DNA of 64,000 nucleotides from Solihabitans fulvus (GTDB lineage: Bacteria; Actinomycetota; Actinomycetes; Mycobacteriales; Pseudonocardiaceae), in assembly GCF_008386585.1 (NCBI RefSeq), contig NZ_VUOB01000085.1:49503-113502 (forward strand), read 5' to 3'. The position numbers and the translations under genes were made by a program. This document shows, in pieces, positions 40,826-49,302 of this stretch (position 1 is its first letter; every line of letters starts with the position of its first letter). The notes beneath the pieces were generated by a model, which did not search any database, had not been told where the DNA came from, and worked only from the letters and a program-made list of their open reading frames with translations.

Positions 40826-41851
40826 TTACGAGAGTAGGTCGACGATCTTGTTTAGGTGCGCCTCGTCGCCACTGATGAGCAGCGTCGTGACAACGGATTC
40901 CGACCACCGCGCGAGGCCGTCCTTGACGCGGTCGGGCGGGCCGACCAGCGCGACGTCTTCGACCATCGCGGTCGGCACCGCCGCAATGGCGTCCTTCTTG
41001 TGGCCGGCGAGGTAGAGCTGCTGGATCTTTTCGACTTCGGCCTCGTAACCGAGCCGGGCGATTGAGGCGGCGTGGAAGTTTGCCTCTTTTGCGCCCATTC
41101 CGCCGACATACAGCGCGACCCACGGGCGCAGCGCGTCGGCCGCGGTCTCCAGGTCGTCGTCGAAGACGATGTTGGGCCCGGCGACGACCTCGAAGTCGGC
41201 CGGCGCCTGCCCGCCGTCGCGGCGCGAGAAGCCCTCCGCGAGCGCGGCGCGGTAGTAGTCGTTGTTGCGGGGCGCGAAGAAGAACGGCAGGTAGCCGTCG
41301 GCGATCTCGCCGGCCAGCGCGATGTTCTTCGGCCCCTGCGCCGCGAGGTAGATCGGGATGTGGCTGCGCAGCGGGTGCACCGTGGACTTGAGCGGCTTGC
41401 CGAGGCCCGTGCCGCCGGGAAACGGCAGCTGGTAGTGGTTTCCGCTGTACGCAACCGGAGCCTCCCGCGCCACGACCGCGCGGATGATCTCGATGTACTC
41501 CCTGGTCCGCTCGAGCGGGCGCGGGTAGGACTGCCCGTACCAGCCCTCGACCACCTGCGGGCCGGACGCGCCGAGGCCGAGGACGAAACGGCCCCCGGAC
41601 AGGTAGTCGAGCGTGATCGCCGTCATCGCGGTCGCCGCGGGAGTGCGGGCCGACATCTGCACGATGTTCGTGCCCAGCCTGACCTTTGACGTCGCCGCGC
41701 CCCACCAGGCCAGCGGAGTGAACGCGTCGGACCCGTAGACCTCGGCCGTCCAGACGGAGTCGAAGCCGAGCCGCTCGGCGGTCGCGATGCACTCCACCGC
41801 GCCGGCCGGAGGCTTCGAGGTCCAGTAGCTGGTGTGGTACCCGAGCTTCAC
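40826..41851 (-). CDS. F420-dependent LLM-type oxidoreductase
   Basis: The 341-residue TIM-barrel protein belongs to the luciferase-like monooxygenase superfamily, F420-binding branch: FDSVWTAEVYGSDAF (~30-45), GTNIVQMSARTPAATAM (~62-78), LSGGRFVLGLGASGPQVVEGW (~85-105) and IYLAAQGPKNIALAGEIADG (~165). Mycobacterial relatives use F420H2 for reductions of varied substrates. It is on the same strand as the megasynthase operon but 1 kb upstream, and could be a tailoring enzyme or unrelated. The LLM family is clear; the cofactor call is inference from sequence type. Confidence 0.85.
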   Translation of the reverse strand: MKLGYHTSYWTSKPPAGAVECIATAERLGFDSVWTAEVYGSDAFTPLAWWGAATSKVRLGTNIVQMSARTPAATAMTAITLDYLSGGRFVLGLGASGPQVVEGWYGQSYPRPLERTREYIEIIRAVVAREAPVAYSGNHYQLPFPGGTGLGKPLKSTVHPLRSHIPIYLAAQGPKNIALAGEIADGYLPFFFAPRNNDYYRAALAEGFSRRDGGQAPADFEVVAGPNIVFDDDLETAADALRPWVALYVGGMGAKEANFHAASIARLGYEAEVEKIQQLYLAGHKKDAIAAVPTAMVEDVALVGPPDRVKDGLARWSESVVTTLLISGDEAHLNKIVDLLS

Positions 41852-41947
41852 TTCTCCTCCAAGGACACTGGGCCAGGGGTGGACGAAGCCGTGACGAGTT
41901 GGCCGCCGCGCCGGAATTCTACCCAGTGAGTTGCGGGAAGCAACCCA

Positions 41948-42445
41948 CTACGAGCGCGACTTCGCGGGGCCGGTGGAACGCGACTTCGCGGGGCCAGCCC
42001 AGGGGTCGTCCTTCGGCATGGTCAGCGTGTCGGGCGCGACCGGCTCCCCGCACGTCTCGCACGTCGTGGTCACCCGCAGCCGGTGCGGCCGCCCGTCGCC
42101 GTGCCGGTGCCGGATCTGCGGTGCGGTCGACCTCGCGCTGAGGTGCTGTTCGCCCCAGTGCAGCAGGGAGAGCACCACGGGCAGCGCGTCCTGTCCCGCG
42201 TCGGTCAGGCGGTACTCGAAGCGCGGCGGGCGGTCCTGGTAGCGGACGCGCCGCACGACGCCGGCCTCCTCGAGGCCGCGCAGCCGGTTGGTCAGGATGT
42301 TGCGCGGTGCGCCGGTGGCCCGCACGATGCCGTCGAACCGGTGCACGCCATAGAAAAGCTCCCGGAGGACCAGCAGCGACCAGCGTTCACCCAGGACGTC
42401 GAGGGCGGCGGCTGCCGGACACGGGCGGGGCCCTGAAGTGTCCAT
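41948..42445 (-). CDS. HxlR-family transcriptional regulator
   Basis: The 165-residue protein has the HxlR winged helix: CPAAAALDVLGERWSLLVLREL (~9-30), FDGIVRATGAPRNILTNRL (recognition helix region) and the wing RVRYQDRPPRFEYRLTDAG. The C-terminal part adds a CETCGEP zinc-like pair and a short tail in which GPAKSRS is repeated (two copies, 24-base period in DNA). The ATG at 42,445 begins just before the conserved CPxxxALDVLGERW. It is divergent from a thioesterase gene, with a palindrome between them that is a likely operator. Confidence 0.9.
   Translation of the reverse strand: MDTSGPRPCPAAAALDVLGERWSLLVLRELFYGVHRFDGIVRATGAPRNILTNRLRGLEEAGVVRRVRYQDRPPRFEYRLTDAGQDALPVVLSLLHWGEQHLSARSTAPQIRHRHGDGRPHRLRVTTTCETCGEPVAPDTLTMPKDDPWAGPAKSRSTGPAKSRS
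41955..41995. repeat. 17-bp direct repeat in the 3' end of the HxlR gene
   Basis: CGCGACTTCGCGGGGCC occurs at 41,955-41,971 and 41,979-41,995 (24-base period, in frame), producing the doubled GPAKSRS at the C-terminus. Confidence 0.8.
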
Positions 42446-42464
42446 CAATCGAGGATAGCCGAGT

Positions 42465-42483
42465 GAGTTCCAAAAGCGAACTC
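42465..42483. promoter_or_regulatory. Palindromic operator candidate, HxlR/thioesterase
   Basis: GAGTTC-N7-GAACTC (42,465-42,470 and 42,478-42,483) lies in the 92-bp gap between the HxlR start (42,445) and the thioesterase start (42,538). Position and symmetry fit an autoregulatory HxlR operator. Confidence 0.4.
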
Positions 42484-42537
42484 GGCCAAGTAGCCTTGGT
42501 TTCCCGGCGTGCACACGAGAAAGCTGGAGGCTGTGTC

Positions 42538-42972
42538 GTGAACGACAAGGGTGCCGAGTCCGAAGCCGCGTTGCCGGACCTCTACGACACCGGGGCGTTC
42601 CTCACCTCGCTCGGCCTGGTGCTGGACGAGGTCACCGGAGCGAGAGTGCACGGCCATCTCGACCTCAGCGCGACCCACCACACCCCGTGGGGCGTCGCGC
42701 ACGGCGGCGCGTACACCACGACGATCGAGAGCGCGGCCAGCGTCGGCGCGTCGGCCGCGGTGCTCGACCGGGGCGAGTTCGCCGTCGGTGTCAACAACAA
42801 CACCGACTTCATCCGCCCGGTCACCACCGGCCGGGTCGAGGTGCTGGCCGAGCCGATCAACCAGGGCCGCGTGCAGCAGCTCTGGCAGGTCACCATCAGT
42901 CGCGCGGAGGACGGCAAGACGGTCGCCAGGGGCACCGTCCGCCTCCAGAACGTCCCGCTGCCGAAGTCCTGA
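42538..42972 (+). CDS. PaaI-type hot-dog thioesterase
   Basis: The 144-residue protein is a single hot-dog fold: HTPWGVAHGGAYTTTIESAAS (central helix, ~45-65) with the H-G-G and following acidic residue that catalyse thioester hydrolysis in PaaI relatives, and FIRPVTTGRVEVLAEPINQGR in the second half. Substrates of the family are acyl- or aryl-acetyl-CoAs. It is divergently linked to the HxlR regulator, suggesting induction by an aromatic or acyl compound. The GTG start follows GGAGG at 8 bases. It could release or proofread the cluster product, though that is speculative. Confidence 0.88.
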   Translation: MNDKGAESEAALPDLYDTGAFLTSLGLVLDEVTGARVHGHLDLSATHHTPWGVAHGGAYTTTIESAASVGASAAVLDRGEFAVGVNNNTDFIRPVTTGRVEVLAEPINQGRVQQLWQVTISRAEDGKTVARGTVRLQNVPLPKS

Positions 42973-43016
42973 AGGGACCCAGCACGACATCCAGCGTCGT
43001 GCAGGGTCCCTTCAGG
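42968..43016. terminator. Long bidirectional terminator
   Basis: CCTGAAGGGACCC-A-GCACGAC pairs with GTCGTGC-A-GGGTCCCTTCAGG (20 paired bases and one A-A mismatch, 7-base loop). The stop codon of the thioesterase lies within the left arm. The convergent symporter gene ends at 43,022. Confidence 0.88.
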
Positions 43017-43021
43017 TCAGG

Positions 43022-44326
43022 TCAGGCCGCGGCCAGCTGCGGGGTGGGCGCCGGGGCGTGCAGCACCTCGTCGTCGATCATGCCCTCGCTGCGCGCCACC
43101 AACACCGGCACGACCATCTGTCCCGCGACGTTGGTCGCGGTGCGCATCATGTCCAGGATCGGGTCGATGCCGTAGACCACGGCCACGCCGAGCGCGATGG
43201 TCTCCGGCGGGAAGTTCAGCACGCTCAGCGTCAGCGTCAACATGGTGAACCAGCCGGTGGTGCCGGCCGTCGCCAGCGCGCCGAACACCGCGACGGCCAC
43301 GATCGCCACGTACTGCCAGACGCTGAGCTGGATGCCGAACAGGTTGGCGATGAAGATCGTCGCGACCGCCGGGTACACCGCGGCGCAGCCGTCCATCTTC
43401 GTGGTGCTGCCGAGCGGCACGGCGAAACCGGCGTAGCCGCGGTCGACGCCGAGGTCGACGACGGCCTGCCGGCTCAGCGGCAGGGTCGCGCCGGAGGAGC
43501 GGGACACGAAGGCGAACTGGATCGCCGTCCACCCCTTGGCGAAGAACCGGGCCGGGCTGACCTTGCCGACGAACCGCAGCAGCACCGGGTACACCACGAA
43601 CAGCACCAGCAACGTGCCGACGTAGGTGGCGACGATGAGCGAGAACAGCGGGCGGACGAAGCTGTTGCCGTAGGTGGCGAACGCGTGGCCGATCAGGCCG
43701 AGCACGCCGATCGGCGCGAGCAGGATCACCCAGCTCAGCACCTTCTGCACGATGTCGAACACCGACCGGTTGAAGGCGACGAACGGCGCGGCCTTCTCGC
43801 CGAGGCTGTACGCGGCGAGGCCGATCAGCAGCGCCACGAACACGACCTGGAGCACCTTGCCCTCGGCGAAGGCGCTGAACAGGTTGTCCGGCACCAGGCC
43901 CTTGAGGATCGTGTCCCAGGAGCCCGGGGGCCGCGCGGCGAGCTTGTCAACGGCCGCCTTCGGCGGGGTGACGTGCACGCCCGCGCCCGGCCGGATGATC
44001 GCCGCGACGGCGATGCCGATCAGCACGGCGATCAGCGACGTCAGGGCGAACCACATGACGGTCTTACCGCCCAGCCGCGCGGCCTTCCGCGACCCGCCGA
44101 GGTCGCGCAGGCTGGTGATGCCCACCACGATGGCGGTGAACACCAACGGAATCACCGCGAACTGCAACAGGCTCGTGAAAACGGAGCCGATGGTGTCGAG
44201 GGAGTTGGCCAGCCACTTCTGGTTGCCCTGCTTGGCCGCGAAGCCGAGCAGCGCGCCGAGCACGAGAGCGGCGACCACGGTGACGCCGAAGACCTTCGGC
44301 CTGGTGTAGGTACGTACGAAGGACAC
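43022..44326 (-). CDS. DctA/GltP-type dicarboxylate/glutamate symporter (DAACS family)
   Basis: The 434-residue membrane protein has about eight to ten hydrophobic helices and the DAACS signature re-entrant loops: AFVSRSSGATLPLS (hairpin 1, Ser-rich), GSTTKMDGCAAVYPAVATIF (helix 7 with the NMDGTAL-like TKMDG) and IDPILDMMRTATNVAGQM (hairpin 2/helix 8, D and R binding substrate). It imports C4-dicarboxylates or acidic amino acids with protons or sodium. The GTG start at 44,326 follows CGGAG. Single-gene unit. Confidence 0.9.
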   Translation of the reverse strand: MSFVRTYTRPKVFGVTVVAALVLGALLGFAAKQGNQKWLANSLDTIGSVFTSLLQFAVIPLVFTAIVVGITSLRDLGGSRKAARLGGKTVMWFALTSLIAVLIGIAVAAIIRPGAGVHVTPPKAAVDKLAARPPGSWDTILKGLVPDNLFSAFAEGKVLQVVFVALLIGLAAYSLGEKAAPFVAFNRSVFDIVQKVLSWVILLAPIGVLGLIGHAFATYGNSFVRPLFSLIVATYVGTLLVLFVVYPVLLRFVGKVSPARFFAKGWTAIQFAFVSRSSGATLPLSRQAVVDLGVDRGYAGFAVPLGSTTKMDGCAAVYPAVATIFIANLFGIQLSVWQYVAIVAVAVFGALATAGTTGWFTMLTLTLSVLNFPPETIALGVAVVYGIDPILDMMRTATNVAGQMVVPVLVARSEGMIDDEVLHAPAPTPQLAAA

Positions 44327-44584
44327 GTGAGCACTCCGAGCGGAGAAAGGCGAAAAGGGGGAGTTGGGGTGCTCAGCGCGGACAGAGCGAACTCGCCTGC
44401 CGTCGAAGATCGACGTGCAGGCGTTCGGTGAAGTGCCAGCGGCGCGGGTCAGACATACCGACGTGACCAACCGTTCCTGGTGGGCGATTCTTCCTGATCC
44501 ACCCCAAGTGTGCGGATCCTCACGCCACCGGTCGAGCCGCCGTACGCCCGTCCACCATGTGATGTTCGGGCGCTTGCGCCCAGG

Positions 44585-45214
44585 TCAGGCCGTGGTAGTC
44601 CACAGGTCGACCACGCTGACGCCAACCTCGCCGAGCAGCCGCCTGGTCAGCGGCAGGCTGATGCCGATGACGCTGGACGGGTCGCCGTCGACCCCCTCCA
44701 CGAACCAGCCGCCGAGTCCGTCGATGGTGAACCCGCCCGCGACGGCCAGCGGCTCGCCGGTGGCCACGTACGCGGCCAGCTCCCGCTCGGTCGGCTCGCC
44801 GAAGCGCACGGTGGTGGACTTCGTCCCGGTCGCGACCTGCCGCACCGCGCCGCCGTCGAGCCGCAGCACGGCGTGCCCGGTCAGCAGCTCGCCGGTGCCG
44901 CCCGCCATCCGCCGCCACCGCTGCACGGCGACCTCGGGGGTGCCGGGCTTGCCGACCACGGCCCCGTCGCCGAACAACATCGAGTCGCAGCCGACCAGCA
45001 CGGCGTCAGGGTGCTCGCCGGCGACCGCCGCGACGACGGCCTCGGCCTTGGCCACGGCCAGCGCGGCGACCAGCTCGGCTGGCGACGGGTCGACGAGGGC
45101 GGCCGCGACGGCGTCCTCGTCGACGCCGGAGACCCGGACCACCGGTTCGATGCCGGCCGAGCGCAGCACGGTGAGCCGGGCGGGGGACGCGGAGGCGAGA
45201 ACGAGGCGCACCAC
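44585..45214 (-). CDS. maf: Maf-like nucleoside triphosphate pyrophosphatase
   Basis: The 209-residue Maf protein shows LASASPARLTVLRSAGI (residues 5-21, the S-x-S-P-R phosphate loop), the KAEAVV helix, GCDSMLFGDG with the catalytic Asp and the C-terminal TIDGLGGWFVEGVDGDPSSVIGISLP. Maf proteins cut non-canonical or canonical NTPs to NMPs and can delay division in Bacillus. It is one of the core genes (maf, accE, accD, birA) that are neighbours in mycobacteria; here the MFS/PadR/esterase block separates it from accE. Confidence 0.92.
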   Translation of the reverse strand: MVRLVLASASPARLTVLRSAGIEPVVRVSGVDEDAVAAALVDPSPAELVAALAVAKAEAVVAAVAGEHPDAVLVGCDSMLFGDGAVVGKPGTPEVAVQRWRRMAGGTGELLTGHAVLRLDGGAVRQVATGTKSTTVRFGEPTERELAAYVATGEPLAVAGGFTIDGLGGWFVEGVDGDPSSVIGISLPLTRRLLGEVGVSVVDLWTTTA

Positions 45215-45266
45215 GACAGCCTAGGGTCCGGGATTTCCACGCCACCACGCCACGCCACCACGCAAC

Positions 45267-45304
45267 GCCGCCGTGACGCCGGGCGAACCCGACGCCACGG
45301 CGGC
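45267..45304. terminator. Terminator of the MFS gene
   Basis: GCCGCCGTG pairs with CACGGCGGC across a 20-base GC-rich loop, 30 bases past the MFS stop codon on the minus strand. The long loop makes this a moderate call. Confidence 0.5.
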
Positions 45305-45316
45305 GCGAACCGATCC

Positions 45317-45350
45317 CAGTGCGACACGGGCTGTCAGTGCGACACGGGCT
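45317..45350. repeat. 16-bp direct repeat at the 3' end of the MFS gene
   Basis: CAGTGCGACACGGGCT occurs at 45,317-45,332 and 45,335-45,350. The second copy encodes the last residues of the transporter and its stop, so the first is a duplicate of the gene's 3' end. Confidence 0.75.
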
Positions 45351-46959
45351 CCACGACGGTCGGCCGGGGCGACGGCGCGGCGTCGGACTGCTTGCTACGG
45401 CCGCGCATCCCGATGCAGGCGACCGCGCCGAGCACCAGCACCACGGCCGGCATCAGCAGCGTCACCTTGGCCGCGTCGGTGAAGCCCTGGTGGAACGCGG
45501 TCGTCGCGGTGTGCCGAAGCTGCTCGGCGACCTGCTGCGGGACGCCGGGCGGCAGCTGCGGCCCGCCGCTCGGGCCGAACTCGCCCGCCGACGCCGCTGA
45601 GTTGGTGAACCCGTCGACGAAGGGCTTGCGCAGGTTCTCCGGCAGCGCCTGCGCCGCGTCGCTTGCCGCGGCCGGCATCGACACCGTCAGCCTGGCCTGC
45701 AACAGCACGCCGATGGCCGCGCTGCCCAGCACGCCGCCGATCTGCCGCGAGGTGTTGAAGATGCCCGACGCGCCGCCCATCAGCTGCGGCTGCACGTCGC
45801 TCATGGCGAGGTTGGCCAGCGGCGAGAAGATGCAGCCGATGCCGAGCCCGCACAGCATCAGCGCAGGGGTGAACGACCACGGGTTGCTGGTCGGCTGTGC
45901 CTGGAGGGACAGCAGCGCGACGCCGGCCGCCAGCGACAGGAACCCGAACATCACCAGGTACTTGCCGCTGATCCGGTCGGAGAACTTGCCGGCGAACGGC
46001 GCGACCACCCCGGACACCAGCGACATCGGCGCCGTGACCACGCCGGACGCCAGCGGCGTGTAGCCGAGCACCGACTGGATGTAGATGACCAGCGGCAGGA
46101 ACATGCCGGTCAGCGTGAAGCCGATGGTGACGTTGGCCAGGTTGGCGAAGGAGAAGTTGCGGATCCTGAAGAGGGCGAGCTGCATCAGCGGCTCGCGCTT
46201 GTTCATGGCCTGCCACACCACGAACGCGATCAGCAGCACCACGCCGGCGACGATGATCTCGGTGATGGTGATGGATCCCGTGACGGTGCCCCAGTCGTAG
46301 TGCTGGCCGTTCTGCACGCCGAAGACGAGGGCGGTCAGGCCGAGGCAGCACAGCAGGATGCCGAGCAGGTCGAAGCTGTGGCTGTGCTTGGGCTGCCAGT
46401 CGGGCACCAGGAAGATCGTCATGATCAGGCCGATGACGCCGATGGGCACGTTGACGAAGAAGATCCACTCCCAGCCGAGGTTGTCCACCAGCAGGCCGCC
46501 GAGCAGTGGGCCCGCGATGGTGGCCACGCCGGCGACCGCGCCCCACATGCCCATCGGCGCGCCGCGCTCGGACGGCTTGAACAGCCTGGTGATGAACGCC
46601 ATGGTCTGCGGGGTCATCGCGGCCGCGCCGAGACCCTGCACGGCCCGCGCCGCGATCAGCAGCTCGACGCTGCCGGCGAGGCCGCACCACAGCGAGGCGC
46701 CGGTGAAGATCACCAGTCCCGCCATGAACATGCGCTTCGGGCCGAAGCGGTCGCCGAGGCGGCCGGTCAGCAGCAGCGGCACGGCGTAGGTCAGCAGGTA
46801 GATGCTGTTGACCCAGACGATGTCGTTGAGCCCGGCGTGCAGCCCGGACAGCATGGACGGGATCGCCACGTTGACGATCGTGGTGTCCAGCATGATCATG
46901 AAGAACCCGATGCACAGGGCGGACAGCGCCGCCCACGGATTGGTGGTCTGGCGGTTCAT
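45334..46959 (-). CDS. MFS drug exporter, DHA2 (14-helix, EmrB/QacA) family
   Basis: The 541-residue transporter shows ~14 hydrophobic helices, motif D1/IMLDTTIVNVAIPSM in helix 1 (~21-36), motif A-like GRLGDRFGPKR (~65), motif B/C GLGAAAMTPQ and TIAGPLLGGLL, and a C-terminal hydrophilic tail. DHA2 members export drugs and natural products with proton antiport. The ATG at 46,959 overlaps the stop of the PadR gene (ATGA), so the pair is co-expressed. It may export the product of the nearby cluster or give general resistance. Confidence 0.93.
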   Translation of the reverse strand: MNRQTTNPWAALSALCIGFFMIMLDTTIVNVAIPSMLSGLHAGLNDIVWVNSIYLLTYAVPLLLTGRLGDRFGPKRMFMAGLVIFTGASLWCGLAGSVELLIAARAVQGLGAAAMTPQTMAFITRLFKPSERGAPMGMWGAVAGVATIAGPLLGGLLVDNLGWEWIFFVNVPIGVIGLIMTIFLVPDWQPKHSHSFDLLGILLCCLGLTALVFGVQNGQHYDWGTVTGSITITEIIVAGVVLLIAFVVWQAMNKREPLMQLALFRIRNFSFANLANVTIGFTLTGMFLPLVIYIQSVLGYTPLASGVVTAPMSLVSGVVAPFAGKFSDRISGKYLVMFGFLSLAAGVALLSLQAQPTSNPWSFTPALMLCGLGIGCIFSPLANLAMSDVQPQLMGGASGIFNTSRQIGGVLGSAAIGVLLQARLTVSMPAAASDAAQALPENLRKPFVDGFTNSAASAGEFGPSGGPQLPPGVPQQVAEQLRHTATTAFHQGFTDAAKVTLLMPAVVLVLGAVACIGMRGRSKQSDAAPSPRPTVVEPVSH

Positions 46960-47585
46960 CCGGTCTCCTCGGCCGACTCGTGCACCACGGTCAGCTTCGT
47001 TCTTGGTGTGCAGTTCGGCCAGTTGATCTGGCCGCTCTCGAGCCGTGCGACGAGATCCCGGATCCAGGTCAGCTCGGCCTGCCACATCGCGTGCCGGTAC
47101 CGGATGTTGATCCAGTACATGGGTTGCAGGTTCTGCGTGGCCAGCCGATCCATCCAGACCTGTTGCGCGGCGAGGTTCGACTCGATCGCGGTCGTGCGCT
47201 CGTGCAGCTGCCTGAGCGCGTCCTCGGGGTCGAGCTTGTGCAGGAAGCCGACCGCGAGGTCGAACTCGGGGTACTCGTCGGCGGGCTCGGCGGTCATGTG
47301 CCGCAGCTGGTCGGCGAACACGTCCCGGCCCTCGTCGGTGATCCGGTAGGTGGTCCGTTCCGGCCGGTTCCCCTCGCGCGAGGTCTGCGTGGCCTCGATC
47401 AGGCCGGTCCGTTCCAGCTTGTCCACCGCGTGGTACAGCGACCCAACGGTCACCTTGACCATGCGGTTGACGTGGCGTTCCCGCATCGTCTGCTGCATCT
47501 CGTAGGGATGCATCGGGCGCTCGCAGAGCAGTTCGAGCACGGCGAGCGCGAGCGGGCCCGGTCCGCGTCTCGGGGTGGATTTCAC
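46956..47585 (-). CDS. PadR-family transcriptional regulator
   Basis: The 209-residue PadR protein has the winged helix LALAVLELLCERPMHPYEMQQ (~11-31) and VTVGSLYHAVDKLERTGLIEA (recognition helix and wing start), plus the C-terminal helical PadR dimerisation domain (~100-190). PadR repressors control efflux pumps and bind their substrates. It is directly coupled to the MFS gene. The GTG start at 47,585 follows GGGGGAG at six bases. A likely promoter with an overlapping palindrome lies immediately upstream. Confidence 0.92.
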   Translation of the reverse strand: MKSTPRRGPGPLALAVLELLCERPMHPYEMQQTMRERHVNRMVKVTVGSLYHAVDKLERTGLIEATQTSREGNRPERTTYRITDEGRDVFADQLRHMTAEPADEYPEFDLAVGFLHKLDPEDALRQLHERTTAIESNLAAQQVWMDRLATQNLQPMYWINIRYRHAMWQAELTWIRDLVARLESGQINWPNCTPRTKLTVVHESAEETG

Positions 47586-47611
47586 CCTGTACTCCCCCCA
47601 GATCAGTCCAG

Positions 47612-47657
47612 TTCGTTTATTCGAAGTGGAGTATATGGCGAAGGATCGCTGCGTCAA
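47612..47657 (-). promoter_or_regulatory. Promoter and operator candidate for padR-MFS
   Basis: On the minus strand, TTGACG (47,657-47,652) and TATACT (47,635-47,630) are separated by 16 bases, close to the consensus. Transcription would start near 47,623, inside the palindrome TTCG-N6-CGAA (47,612-47,625). This is a plausible autorepression site. Confidence 0.55.
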
Positions 47658-47767
47658 ACGGGTTACACAGGACCCGTAGAACTACCGATGCCGGTCGCCG
47701 CCGCCGTCGGCAGGCTCGTGTTGTGGAGCGGAAGGCGCTGGTGGGGGCCGATGACCGGACCGTGGGC

Positions 47768-48199
47768 ATGTCAAGGCGGCGACGGCGGCTCGTCGCCGTC
47801 CTCGGGGCGTTCGCCGTGCTGGTCGGGGTCCTGGTGGCCGGCCGGGTGCTCGCCTCAGACCCGATCGCCTACGGCGTTCCGGTCTGGCCGTTCGCCAACA
47901 CCCTCGACGGCGCGGAGAACCAGCAACTGGACGCGGTGACGGCGGCGATCCGCGCCGAGGCGCGCGGCGCGGTCGGAAACGTGGCGGACGTGGTGCGGCG
48001 GCACGGCGTCGAGGTGCTGTCCGCGCGGATCGACCGCCCGGCCGACGCGCTGGCCTCGGTGCTCCTGGAACTGCGGTTCCGGCTGCGCGACCCCGGCCAG
48101 GACGACCGCCGCGACGCCGACACGACCCGCTGCCGCAGCCTGCTGGTGCGCGGCGACCCCGGCCTCACCATGTCCAGCCGGGCCCTCGACTGCCCCTGA
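47768..48199 (+). CDS. Small membrane-anchored hypothetical protein
   Basis: The 143-residue product has a basic start (SRRRRR), one membrane helix (~8-30, LVAVLGAFAVLVGVLVAGRVLA) and an extracytoplasmic domain with two cysteines (TRCRSLL and near the end, LDCP) probably in one disulfide. The ATG at 47,768 is favoured because it puts the Arg cluster before the helix; a GTG at 47,723 adds 15 residues. No family recognised. Transcribed away from padR. Confidence 0.7.
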   Translation: MSRRRRRLVAVLGAFAVLVGVLVAGRVLASDPIAYGVPVWPFANTLDGAENQQLDAVTAAIRAEARGAVGNVADVVRRHGVEVLSARIDRPADALASVLLELRFRLRDPGQDDRRDADTTRCRSLLVRGDPGLTMSSRALDCP

Positions 48200-48275
48200 G
48201 CCGCGTCCCGCGCGCGGCTGGCACGCTGTCCCGAGGAGGCCGCCGGGCATCCTGCGGCCCCGGGGAGGTCCTGTC

Positions 48276-49280
48276 GTGGGTGTCGATGGAACGCCGTCGG
48301 AGCACGGCCCCGCCGCGCCGCCCCTCGATCCCGAGTTGCGCGCCGCGTTGGCGGCCATGGGAGAACGGGCGATGGCGCCGGTCACCCCGGCGAACCTCGC
48401 GGCCAGGCAGGAACGGGACGCGGCGGTCCGGCCGAGGCCGACGGTCCGGGAGCTTCGGGACGGCGGCCGGTTCGAGGTCGAGGAGCTGCGCGCGCCGGCA
48501 GTCGGCGACCGGCCTGCGGTCAGCCTCGTCAGCGCGCGGCCCGCCGGGATCACCGGGCCACTGCCGGTCCTGTACTACCTGCACGGCGGCGGAATGATCA
48601 TGGGCAACGCCTGGTCCGTGCTGCCGAAGCTGCTTCGCGACCTGGCTCTCCCGCTGCGGCTCGCCGTCATCTCCGCCGAGTACCGGCTGGCGCCGCACGC
48701 GCGGTACCCCGAACCCGTCGAGGACTGCTACGCGGGACTCGTCTGGGCGGCCGACCACGCGGCCGAACTGGGCGTGGACGCGGACCGCGTCATCGTCGGC
48801 GGGAAGAGCGCGGGCGGTGGACTCGCGGCGGCGCTCGCCCTGCTCACCCGCGACCGCGGCGGGCCCGTTCCGATCGGTCAACTGCTCCTGAGCCCGATGC
48901 TCGACGACCGAGGCACCACCTTCTCCAGCCACCAGCTGGCCGGCCGCGACACCTGGGACCGCACCTCCAACGCGACCGCGTGGCAGGCACTGCTCGGCGA
49001 CCGGTACGGCACCGCCGACCTGCCGCCCTACGCGGCCCCCGCGCGCGCCACGGACCTGACTGGGCTGCCCAGGGCCTACCTCGAGGTCGGGTCGGCCGAG
49101 ACGTTCAGGGACGAGGCCGTGGCCTACGCCAACGCGATCTGGCAGGCGGGCGGCGAGGCCGAACTGCACGTGTGGCCCGGCGCGTTCCACGGCTTCGACA
49201 CCTTCGCACCCAAGGCGGTCCTCAGTCAGGACGCCCGCGACGCCCGTACCCGCTGGCTCCGAAGGATCCTCGAACAGTGA
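48276..49280 (+). CDS. Alpha/beta hydrolase, hormone-sensitive-lipase (HSL) family
   Basis: The 334-residue esterase has the HSL oxyanion motif YYLHGGGMIMGNA (~94-106), the nucleophile elbow GGKSAGGGLAAAL (Ser in G-K-S-A-G, ~180), and the acid/histidine part EVGSAETFRDEAV and FHGFDTF (~275-310). Such enzymes hydrolyse short-chain esters or lactones. GTG start at 48,276. It ends 22 bases before the convergent accE gene. Cell location cytoplasmic, substrate unknown. Confidence 0.9.
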   Translation: MGVDGTPSEHGPAAPPLDPELRAALAAMGERAMAPVTPANLAARQERDAAVRPRPTVRELRDGGRFEVEELRAPAVGDRPAVSLVSARPAGITGPLPVLYYLHGGGMIMGNAWSVLPKLLRDLALPLRLAVISAEYRLAPHARYPEPVEDCYAGLVWAADHAAELGVDADRVIVGGKSAGGGLAAALALLTRDRGGPVPIGQLLLSPMLDDRGTTFSSHQLAGRDTWDRTSNATAWQALLGDRYGTADLPPYAAPARATDLTGLPRAYLEVGSAETFRDEAVAYANAIWQAGGEAELHVWPGAFHGFDTFAPKAVLSQDARDARTRWLRRILEQ

Positions 49281-49302
49281 ACCTGTCGCAGCTGGCCAAG
49301 GC

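Noticed and set aside
40300..40875. 191-codon plus-strand frame in the gene-free region
   Set aside because: No ribosome site, no GC3 bias, and it runs into the 3' end of the LLM gene on the other strand. I regard the region as control DNA.
21377..44326. Genomic island with integrase or att sites
   Set aside because: No integrase, transposase, tRNA gene or direct flanking repeat could be seen; insertion is argued from synteny only.
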